Positions 1 through 6,532 of a DNA stretch of 6,642 nt are shown here, piece by piece. Numbering within the stretch: the stretch's first letter is position 1; every line of letters begins with the position of its first letter. Position numbers and translations under genes: made by a program. Below the pieces are notes generated by a model. That model was not told the DNA's origin. It saw nothing but the letters and a program-made list of their open reading frames with translations, and did no database searches. The DNA is from Candidatus Cloacimonadota bacterium (GTDB lineage Bacteria > Cloacimonadota > Cloacimonadia > Cloacimonadales > Cloacimonadaceae): contig JAGOGT010000064.1 of NCBI GenBank assembly GCA_017996595.1, forward strand, positions 1 to 6,642, in the 5' to 3' direction.

Positions 1-42
1 GGACTTACGACTTTGGACTTACGACTTTGGACTTTGGACTAA
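1..42. repeat. Degenerate heptanucleotide tandem array (six units)
   Basis: Six consecutive 7-bp units fit the consensus (G/C)GACTT(T/A): GGACTTA, CGACTTT, GGACTTA, CGACTTT, GGACTTT, GGACTAA. The first four also form two perfect copies of a 14-bp unit. The array starts at the window edge, so it may extend further left. It ends 15 bp before the groEL -35 box. Its function is unknown. Simple heptad arrays of this kind are usually intergenic and variable in length. The periodicity is read directly from the sequence; any regulatory role would be speculation. Confidence 0.85.
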
Positions 43-57
43 AAATCAAATTTGCGC

Positions 58-84
58 TTGACAGGAAATGGGCTATTATAAGAT
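58..84 (+). promoter_or_regulatory. Probable sigma-70-type promoter of groEL
   Basis: A perfect -35 hexamer TTGACA lies at 58-63. An AT-rich stretch follows, giving two candidate -10 boxes: TATAAG at 77-82 (13-bp spacer) or TAAGAT at 79-84 (15-bp spacer). Neither spacing is the ideal 17 bp, so the exact -10 is uncertain. Transcription would start at about 89-92, inside the CIRCE operator. This is the classic arrangement for HrcA repression by blocking RNA polymerase. The -35 is convincing; the -10 assignment is inference. Confidence 0.6.
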
Positions 85-110
85 TAGCACTCAAAAGCAC
101 AGACTGCTAA
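84..110 (+). promoter_or_regulatory. CIRCE operator (HrcA binding site) with one arm mismatch
   Basis: The left arm TTAGCACTC (84-92) matches the CIRCE consensus exactly. A 9-nt spacer follows (93-101), then the right arm GACTGCTAA (102-110). The consensus right arm is GAGTGCTAA, so a single G-to-C change at 104 breaks one of nine pairs. The 9-9-9 architecture and the position between the -35 box and the groEL ribosome-binding site are canonical. HrcA bound to CIRCE represses chaperonin genes and is released on heat shock, when GroEL is occupied by unfolded protein. hrcA itself is not in the window. Confidence 0.93.
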
Positions 111-125
111 TTACCATGAGTTTGA

Positions 126-1781
<1,656 letters not shown>

Positions 1782-1809
1782 AAACCCGAAAATACAACGA
1801 TAAATGCCT

Positions 1810-1846
1810 AAACAAGCCCCTCCATTGCGAGGGGCTTGTTTTTTTT
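1810..1846 (+). terminator. Rho-independent terminator of groEL
   Basis: A perfect 12-bp stem (1811-1822 with 1829-1840) encloses a 6-nt loop CATTGC. An additional A1810-T1841 pair extends it. The stem core is GC-rich (GCCCCTC/GAGGGGC). An unbroken run of eight T follows at 1839-1846. It lies 28 bp after the groEL stop and closes the groEL transcript. On the opposite strand the trailing sequence is not T-rich, so it acts mainly in the plus direction. Confidence 0.95.
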
Positions 1847-2028
1847 GGGGTTAGTGGTAGTAGTACGCACACTCTCCATACATTCAGGAAAGTGATTCTT
1901 CGTGCTCCCCTTCATAGCCACCCATGGATTTCATTGGAGGTTATAAGGATGAAGATTGGATGAAGTTTACATCAATAAATGGAAGGTATTAATGGATTGT
2001 AGTTTTAATCAAAGCAGGAGTAATTCAG
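1847..2028. other. Intergenic stretch with no recognisable gene
   Basis: This is the non-coding part of the 306-bp gap between groEL and the convergent radical SAM gene. Neither strand has an ORF with a plausible start, ribosome-binding site and useful length. The best-looking site, GGAGG near 1936 followed by ATG at 1949, encodes only M-K-I-G before a stop. The segment around 1935-1995 is purine-rich with several GGATGAAG/GGAAG words. I see no tRNA, no conserved RNA and no mobile-element ends. Part may be decayed sequence. Confidence 0.6.
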
Positions 2029-2060
2029 CCATTAACCTATTAACTCATTAACCATTAACC
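2029..2060. repeat. Short tandem repeat of ATTAAC units (period 7-8 bp)
   Basis: ATTAAC occurs four times at 2031-2036, 2039-2044, 2047-2052 and 2054-2059, so the steps are 8, 8 and 7 bp. The units are CCATTAAC, CTATTAAC, TCATTAAC and CATTAACC. The array abuts the hairpin that ends the minus-strand radical SAM transcript and therefore lies just past that gene's 3' end. Function unknown. Slippage-derived length variation between strains is likely. Confidence 0.8.
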
Positions 2061-2084
2061 AAAATGGCGCTTTGGAAAGCGCCA
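2061..2084 (-). terminator. Probable intrinsic terminator of the radical SAM gene
   Basis: A perfect 9-bp inverted repeat, TGGCGCTTT (2065-2073) and AAAGCGCCA (2076-2084), has only 2 nt between the arms, so the real loop is about 4 nt. Read on the minus strand, the hairpin begins 4 nt after the radical SAM stop codon and is followed by TTTT (2064-2061). The stem is strong, but the T-tract is short, so termination may be incomplete. Confidence 0.65.
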
Positions 2085-2101
2085 CTATTACCCATAGTGG
2101 C
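2081..2101 (-). other. Second hairpin over the radical SAM stop codon, overlapping the terminator stem
   Basis: GCCACTAT (2081-2088) pairs with ATAGTGGC (2094-2101) around a 5-nt loop, giving a perfect 8-bp stem. It covers the last codons and part of the TAA stop (2090-2088). It shares bases 2081-2084 with the terminator hairpin, so the two full structures cannot form together. It may be incidental, or it may tune terminator folding or protect the 3' end. The pairing is read from sequence; any role is inference. Confidence 0.45.
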
Positions 2102-3095
2102 AGTTCAGGCAGATACCCAGTTTATCGGTTTTACGGTGGCGATGCGCATCCCTTATCTCTTTTAGCATGGGGGAGTTCCATACATCCACGAGGTTATCGG
2201 TAGCCACGTCGCCGATAAAAATGCGGTCTTGGGGATCGATGGCGCAGCCCTTGGCAGTGCAGAGGGGGATTTTGCCATTGGGACGGATTTGCAGGTCTTT
2301 GAAAATAATCACGCATTCGGGGTAGTGATGCTCCGCAATGGATTCCTGCAAAAAGACATCCTGATTATAGGTGCTTTCGGGATGTTTCAGCAGCCATTGG
2401 GGCAGCACGGTATCGGCATAATGCTCCCAGAATTTTGTTTCCTGCTTTTCCAGATGACGCGTGGAGGGACGCAGCATGAGGCGCATCTTGATGATTGTTT
2501 TACTTCTCATTTGATCGCGTAGCTTACGCAGGCTGCGGAGATTTTCTATAAGGAGTTTATAGCTGGCGTTTTTGCGGGAAGCCTCGTAGATTTTGGCTCC
2601 GCCTGCGTCCACAGAGATTTCGATGAGATTCAAGCCGCAGGAGAGCAGCTTGCGCTCCATGGCGTGATCTTTCCACTGGCCGTTGGTAACCATGGAAAGG
2701 TATTTGCAGCGCGTGGAAAGCTGCTTCATCATCTCTGCCATTTTAGGATGCAGAGTGGGTTCACCGCCTCCGATCCGGATGCGATTGATGGGATTGCGAT
2801 CCAGATTTGCCAATAGCGAGGCGAAAGTATCGTCGCTCATCATGGTGCGCGGATGGGGAAAAAGGGGATTATTGCAATATACACACTGCAGATCGCAGGC
2901 ATCGGTGATATCTATGGATAAAACCGGAGGCTGAGCTGCATCCTTCATCTGCAAAGGGTACTTCAGCACCAGCAGCTCTTTCAGGGGCACACCGCGGCGC
3001 AGAATGTGGGAATTCAGCTTCAGGTAATAGCTAATGTGTTTGGCTATGTAGGGCAGATGATAGAGGCGTCCGATGAGGGGTTTGAGGTCGTTCAT
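2088..3095 (-). CDS. Radical SAM protein with SPASM/twitch-like C-terminus
   Basis: A 335-aa protein with ATG at 3095 and AAGGA (3106-3102) 6 nt upstream as ribosome-binding site. Residues 1-55 form a basic N-terminal extension. The radical SAM barrel follows: CDLQCVYC supplies the CxxxCxxC cluster ligands C67, C71 and C74 that bind the [4Fe-4S] centre cleaving S-adenosylmethionine. GGGEPTLHP (109-117) is the SAM-binding glycine motif. The C-terminal part looks like a SPASM or twitch domain with an auxiliary Fe-S cluster: PNGKIPLC (C279), C284, the typical VDVWNSPMLKEIR segment (303-315) and a closing CLNC (C329, C332). C261 may be another ligand. It has fewer Cys than a full two-cluster SPASM, so one auxiliary cluster is more likely. 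Such proteins modify peptides, sugars or other substrates. The substrate cannot be told from sequence, and no small precursor-peptide gene is visible beside it. It is last in the minus-strand series, 115 bp after the phosphoesterase. Confidence 0.9.
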   Translation of the reverse strand: MNDLKPLIGRLYHLPYIAKHISYYLKLNSHILRRGVPLKELLVLKYPLQMKDAAQPPVLSIDITDACDLQCVYCNNPLFPHPRTMMSDDTFASLLANLDRNPINRIRIGGGEPTLHPKMAEMMKQLSTRCKYLSMVTNGQWKDHAMERKLLSCGLNLIEISVDAGGAKIYEASRKNASYKLLIENLRSLRKLRDQMRSKTIIKMRLMLRPSTRHLEKQETKFWEHYADTVLPQWLLKHPESTYNQDVFLQESIAEHHYPECVIIFKDLQIRPNGKIPLCTAKGCAIDPQDRIFIGDVATDNLVDVWNSPMLKEIRDAHRHRKTDKLGICLNCHYG

Positions 3096-3101
3096 ATTGA
3101 A

Positions 3102-3106
3102 TCCTT
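3102..3106 (-). promoter_or_regulatory. Ribosome-binding site of the radical SAM gene
   Basis: On the minus strand AAGGA lies 6 nt before ATG 3095-3093. This supports that start codon and independent translation initiation after the 115-bp gap. Confidence 0.75.
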
Positions 3107-3135
3107 GATTTAGATTAATGCGCAGCCATGAAGTC

Positions 3136-3187
3136 CAAAAGGCTTTTTGAAATTCACAGTCAAGAGATTAGCTACCACAGCCTTTTG
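3136..3187 (-). other. Long-loop inverted repeat between the phosphoesterase and radical SAM genes
   Basis: CAAAAGGCT (3136-3144) and AGCCTTTTG (3179-3187) are perfect 9-bp inverted arms separated by 34 nt. On the minus strand the structure falls 23 nt after the phosphoesterase stop and 40 nt before the radical SAM start. It could be a weak transcription-attenuating or 3'-end-protecting structure, but the large loop and lack of a T-run after it make a standard terminator unlikely. A TTGACT word on the minus strand inside the loop resembles a -35 box, but no convincing -10 follows. Confidence 0.3.
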
Positions 3188-3210
3188 AACTCCATTCCTG
3201 CTTGGCCGGC

Positions 3211-4935
3211 TCATTTTACGATCACCACTTTCAGGGGTTTTCCGGGATGCTGCTGCAGTTTCAGGAAATAGATGCCGCTGCCAAGCTCAGGAGCGGGAAC
3301 AAAGCTGAGATTGGTTTTTCCGGGATTAAGCCGGGCCTGCAGTTCCTGCACCTTCTGGCCTTTGTGGTTATAGAGTTCCACGGTTACGCTGCGGCTTTTA
3401 TCGCTAGTTAGTTCCAGGGAAGCGCGGTAACGCATGGGATTGGGATAAATTGCCGAAATTTGGAGTAGGGAAGGAGTAAGGGAGGGATCTTCAGTGCTCA
3501 CCCCATTTGCCGCTACGGATACATAGAGGCTGCTATTGGCCAGAACGTTGGCACGCACGTAGCAGACGTTTTTCTCGCCGCTGCGATCCACTTGTTCCAG
3601 AATGCCGTTCGTAACGTTATAGCCAGTGTTATTGTGGGGCATCACGAATTTTAAGAGAGTGTTCTCGAAGGCCAGGGGCTGATTATTGGTAACGATGGCC
3701 AGCACGCTATCGGCCACGCCGGTATTGGAGGGAATCCAATAGTTATAGATGCCGGTGCCGCTGCTGCCTGCATAGATGGTGTTGGTAGGCGTAAGCTGCT
3801 CGCCATTAACGCGGATAACGCGATAGCTGCGGTTTTCGTCGCAAACGCTGCGGGTGGCGAGATTATAGGGCTGAGTGTAGATGCTGCCGCTATTGCGGTG
3901 AATATGCCCCCATAAGGCCATATCGATACCCAGGGAATTAAGAGAGAGCTGTTCATTGAAGTCGTAATGGTGAAACAGGACTTTGGCATGATTGGGGAAT
4001 TGGTTCACGGTGGCGCTCAGCCATGCCATTTGCTGCGCGGTGAAGCTTTCCGCGCCGTAGATATAGGAAAGCCAGTTATCGTAATTATCATAGGCTTCCA
4101 GGCCGATATAGAGCATATTGCCATAGGTGAAGTAATAATCCTGGGTGTGGGGATTCCAATTGGGATCGGTATTATAGAGCCAGTTCCAGCCGAAATAGCG
4201 CCACCAATTGCGGCGTGAAGAACCCTGCGGGGGAGGGGTGGAATTCCAGCCGCCCACGTCGTGATTGCCGATGGTTACGAATACCGGGGCTTCGATGAGG
4301 CCGATGAGGCGTTGCGCCCAGCCGAACCAGTATTGTCCCTCGAAGTTTTCCAGCTCTCCTTCGTTTATCAGATCGCCGGTGATGAGCACAAATTCGGGAT
4401 TGATGAGGTTTATATCGTCGATCACGGCGCGGAAATCGAGCACAGAGGTGCTATCAATATCGTAGCCCTGATTGGGGTAAAACAGCCGATTGGGCAAATG
4501 CAGATCGGTGAGATGGACGAAATAATAGCTCTCTTTGCGGCTGGGAAGCACTTTCACGGCATTTTGGGTGATATCGTGGATACCGCCCGAGGCATTCACT
4601 TCCAGATCATAGAGCTCAAAAACGGGGAGATTGGGGATGCTGACGGATAGTTCCCAGCGATCGGGATTGCTGTGCCAGGTGGCAGATTGCAGGGGAAGGG
4701 CGATACGCTTGGAACCATGGAGCAGAAAGGCAGTCCAGCCGGTAGTGCTTTGCGTGGCCAGGCATGTGATGGGCATAATCTCACCCGGGATATGAATGGC
4801 GGGAATATTCAGGATGGGACGCTGAATAACGGTGAGGGTATCGCCCAGGGCATTCCAGGGCGAAGGCTGCGCGCATAACAAGCTACAAGTAAACAAGCTA
4901 CAAGTAAGCAAGATAATGAATAGCAGCTTCTTCAT
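3211..4935 (-). CDS. Secreted calcineurin-like metallophosphoesterase with T9SS C-terminal sorting domain
   Basis: A 574-aa protein with a Sec signal peptide (1-22, KK then a hydrophobic core, likely cut after CA at 22). A beta-rich N-terminal region (about 30-130) leads to the metallophosphoesterase domain. All hallmark metal ligands are present in order: DxH (D144, H146), GD (D188), GNHD (N224, H225), H322/H323 and GHxH (H344, H346). A Trp/Tyr-rich insert (230-262, with NWWRYFGW) lies between GNHD and the next His. A second beta-rich region (about 380-480) follows. The last ~80 residues form a type A T9SS sorting domain: IYPNP (496-500), VTVELYNHKGQKV, SGIYFLKL and terminal KVVIVK. The protein should therefore cross the outer membrane and be surface-attached or released. 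The substrate (phosphodiester, phosphomonoester or nucleotide) is not predictable. The start overlaps the upstream protease stop by ATGA. No Shine-Dalgarno sequence precedes it, so translational coupling is likely. Confidence 0.92.
   Translation of the reverse strand: MKKLLFIILLTCSLFTCSLLCAQPSPWNALGDTLTVIQRPILNIPAIHIPGEIMPITCLATQSTTGWTAFLLHGSKRIALPLQSATWHSNPDRWELSVSIPNLPVFELYDLEVNASGGIHDITQNAVKVLPSRKESYYFVHLTDLHLPNRLFYPNQGYDIDSTSVLDFRAVIDDINLINPEFVLITGDLINEGELENFEGQYWFGWAQRLIGLIEAPVFVTIGNHDVGGWNSTPPPQGSSRRNWWRYFGWNWLYNTDPNWNPHTQDYYFTYGNMLYIGLEAYDNYDNWLSYIYGAESFTAQQMAWLSATVNQFPNHAKVLFHHYDFNEQLSLNSLGIDMALWGHIHRNSGSIYTQPYNLATRSVCDENRSYRVIRVNGEQLTPTNTIYAGSSGTGIYNYWIPSNTGVADSVLAIVTNNQPLAFENTLLKFVMPHNNTGYNVTNGILEQVDRSGEKNVCYVRANVLANSSLYVSVAANGVSTEDPSLTPSLLQISAIYPNPMRYRASLELTSDKSRSVTVELYNHKGQKVQELQARLNPGKTNLSFVPAPELGSGIYFLKLQQHPGKPLKVVIVK
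4877..4906 (-). repeat. Perfect 15-bp tandem duplication inside the phosphoesterase signal peptide
   Basis: AACAAGCTACAAGTA occurs twice in direct succession (4877-4891 and 4892-4906). The unit is five codons, so the duplication keeps frame and encodes TCSLF then TCSLL (residues 11-20) in the hydrophobic core of the signal peptide. A related GCAAG follows on the plus strand. It is probably a replication-slippage product that lengthens the h-region by five residues. Confidence 0.9.
4932..4935 (-). promoter_or_regulatory. ATGA start/stop overlap coupling the protease to the phosphoesterase
   Basis: On the minus strand ATGA holds the phosphoesterase ATG (4935-4933) and the protease TGA (4934-4932). 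The 15 nt before it read CATCCTCAGCCAGCT and contain no purine-rich ribosome-binding site. Re-initiation by ribosomes finishing the protease is the likely way the phosphoesterase is translated. Confidence 0.75.
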
Positions 4936-5765
4936 AGCTGGCTGAGGATGCTTTTAACGGTATTTACGGGGATGGCGAAGCCGATGCCGATGTTGCCGCC
5001 ATTTTCGGAGAAGATGAAGGTATTGATGCCGATTACCTCGCCATTGATATTTACCAGCGGACCACCGCTATTGCCGGGATTTACGGCGGCGTCGGTCTGG
5101 ATCATGCCCTTGTAGATATGCTTATCCTCGCGGGGTGAAAAAGAGCGGTTTAAAGCAGAGATAACGCCAACGGAGACGCTGGGCTTGGAATCATTCATCA
5201 AAAAGCCGTAGGGATTGCCCAGAGCGATGGACCATTCGCCGATGATGAGATCGTCCGAATTACCTAATGCGGCGTGAGGAAGCTTGTTGCCGCTGATTTT
5301 CAGTTTGGCAATGTCGTGAATGCTATCCATACCGATGATGCCGGCATCGAATTCACGCTTATCGGGCAGCACCACTTTAATTTGCGTGGCACCTTGCACT
5401 ACATGGGCATTGGTGATGATGTAGCCTTCAGGATCGTAAATCACGCCGCTGCCGATGGATTGCACCTGGCGCTGCATGGGCATGGAACCAAAGAAATCAA
5501 AGAAACCGAAGCCAAAGGGATTGGCGCGCACTACTTCCGTTTTGATCACATTGATGCTCACCACTGCGGGTTCCACCAGGCTTACCGCATCGGTGATAGC
5601 GTTTTCACGGGTGATGGCGTCATTCTTGGAAGCGGTGGCAGGTTTGTTGCTGAATATACTGGTAGGATTGGCATTACGGTTATCGTGGCGATTGATCAGA
5701 AACATAGAAATGGCCGCATTCAGCAGCAAAATCACGATGATGGTGAAACAACCTATTCTTTTCAA
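4932..5765 (-). CDS. Membrane-anchored HtrA/Deg-like trypsin-family serine protease without PDZ domain
   Basis: A 277-aa protein starting at TTG 5765, with AGAGAG (5780-5775) 9 nt upstream. The next in-frame ATG (residue 21) would delete the anchor. Residues 5-25 form one hydrophobic segment, either a signal anchor or an uncleaved signal, and a linker follows to about residue 55. The catalytic domain is of HtrA type: a Phe/Gly-rich loop (82-94), IGSGVIYDPEGYIITNAHVV with H121, HDIAKLK with D151, ALGNPYGF, then TDAAVNPGNSGGPL with the nucleophile S233. The triad is complete. The protein stops just after GFAIPVNTVKSIL, exactly where the linker to the first PDZ domain would begin in DegP/DegQ. 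It is therefore a protease-only form, not a truncated gene, because the next gene overlaps its stop. A quality-control or signalling protease on the periplasmic side is expected. It lies 17 nt after DUF116 in the same operon. Confidence 0.92.
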   Translation of the reverse strand: MKRIGCFTIIVILLLNAAISMFLINRHDNRNANPTSIFSNKPATASKNDAITRENAITDAVSLVEPAVVSINVIKTEVVRANPFGFGFFDFFGSMPMQRQVQSIGSGVIYDPEGYIITNAHVVQGATQIKVVLPDKREFDAGIIGMDSIHDIAKLKISGNKLPHAALGNSDDLIIGEWSIALGNPYGFLMNDSKPSVSVGVISALNRSFSPREDKHIYKGMIQTDAAVNPGNSGGPLVNINGEVIGINTFIFSENGGNIGIGFAIPVNTVKSILSQL

Positions 5766-5774
5766 GGTAATTAA

Positions 5775-5780
5775 CTCTCT
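5775..5780 (-). promoter_or_regulatory. Ribosome-binding site supporting the TTG start of the protease
   Basis: Minus-strand AGAGAG lies 9 nt before TTG 5765-5763, in the short gap just after the DUF116 stop. The codons between it and TTG include no ATG or GTG. TTG is thus the only sensible start that retains the MKRIG... membrane anchor. Confidence 0.6.
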
Positions 5781-5782
5781 TT

Positions 5783-6532
5783 TCAGGCGAATTTTTTGAT
5801 GGCGAATTCGATGATCTTCGTATTCACCCTGGTTTCATGGCAGGGACCATTGGGACGCTCGTTCAGCACGGCATAAATGGGATAACGCCAGCCGTCGCGG
5901 ACGCCATCGGTAAGATCACGATGGCAGGCCACGGCGATCACCACTTCGGGATTATTTTCCTTGATGAGCTTGCGGGCCAAAGAACCGCCGGTAGCCACTG
6001 CGGAATGGAGCTTATAGCGCTGGGTGATCTCTTTCAGGTTGCTGATATCGCAGGCACCGCATTGGGCACATTCGATGATGTCGTTGGTAATTCTGATCTT
6101 GCAATCTGCCCCTTGCAGACAATGCGGCAGCAGCAGCATGATATTGCTGCTGTGGATATTATTAAAGCTGCTGAGCACAATCTCGTTATTGAAATTAAGG
6201 AAGGATTCCTGAATGGCCACATTCTTGTGCAAGGTGATCTTACCCAGCCACTTGGCGAAGTAAAAATATACATTCGTAAGCATCCAGGAGCAGTATTGCC
6301 TGAGATACTTAGATTTTACCCGTGAGTGAGTGCTCATCAGGATTAGCAGCCAGCTGCTCACCAGCACCACGAGGATGATAAAGAGCAGGGTGTAGATGAT
6401 TGTTTCCAAAGCGGATAAACCCAGGCCGTGATAATTTACCAGAGCCATGCCAAAATAGGCAGCGGCCAGAATGATCAGCGACAGGCTTACCAGCATGGGG
6501 AATTTTATAACGGATAGATATAGTTCTTTCAT
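5783..6532 (-). CDS. DUF116 family membrane protein (Cys-rich, putative metal/Fe-S binding)
   Basis: A 249-aa protein recognised as DUF116 from its C-terminal motifs. Two hydrophobic segments (about 11-33 and 43-66) form an N-terminal membrane hairpin. The soluble part carries LLLPHCLQGADCKI (C138, C144), CAQCGAC (C155, C158, C161), a glycine turn ATGGSLARKL, VIAVACHRDLTDG (C203) and VLNERPNGPCHETRV (C231). The seven Cys suggest metal or iron-sulfur binding, but the biochemical function of the family is not established to my knowledge. The start ATG 6532 is preceded by AAGGGA (6543-6538) 5 nt upstream and overlaps the fmt stop by ATGA. In other bacteria DUF116 genes are found beside fmt and related translation genes, which agrees with this neighbourhood. 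The stop at 5783 is 17 nt before the protease start. Confidence 0.88.
   Translation of the reverse strand: MKELYLSVIKFPMLVSLSLIILAAAYFGMALVNYHGLGLSALETIIYTLLFIILVVLVSSWLLILMSTHSRVKSKYLRQYCSWMLTNVYFYFAKWLGKITLHKNVAIQESFLNFNNEIVLSSFNNIHSSNIMLLLPHCLQGADCKIRITNDIIECAQCGACDISNLKEITQRYKLHSAVATGGSLARKLIKENNPEVVIAVACHRDLTDGVRDGWRYPIYAVLNERPNGPCHETRVNTKIIEFAIKKFA

Noticed and set aside
1847..2087. Hidden RiPP precursor peptide for the radical SAM enzyme
   Set aside because: Minus-strand ORFs here are 13 codons or shorter, or lack start signals. The 3096-3210 gap has only a 7-codon frame. Nothing resembles a leader plus core peptide.
4261..4650. Plus-strand open frame of 129 codons within the phosphoesterase gene
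   Set aside because: It is antisense to conserved metallophosphoesterase motifs. Its low-complexity Ile/Gly/Glu-rich product and lack of a promoter or ribosome-binding site mark it as a shadow.
4877..4906. Duplicated 15-mer as a CRISPR-like or mobile-element repeat
   Set aside because: There are only two abutting copies with no spacer, inside a coding frame and in multiples of three. This is simple slippage.
4869..4935. Lipoprotein signal on the phosphoesterase, because of the Cys in CSLLCAQ
   Set aside because: The residue before C21 is Leu, not Gly, Ala or Ser, so no lipobox is formed. A signal peptidase I site after A22 fits better with a T9SS cargo.
5274..5774. Plus-strand open frame of 166 codons opposite the serine protease
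   Set aside because: It is the complement of the catalytic domain, including the triad region. The His-rich translation has no domain and no independent signals.
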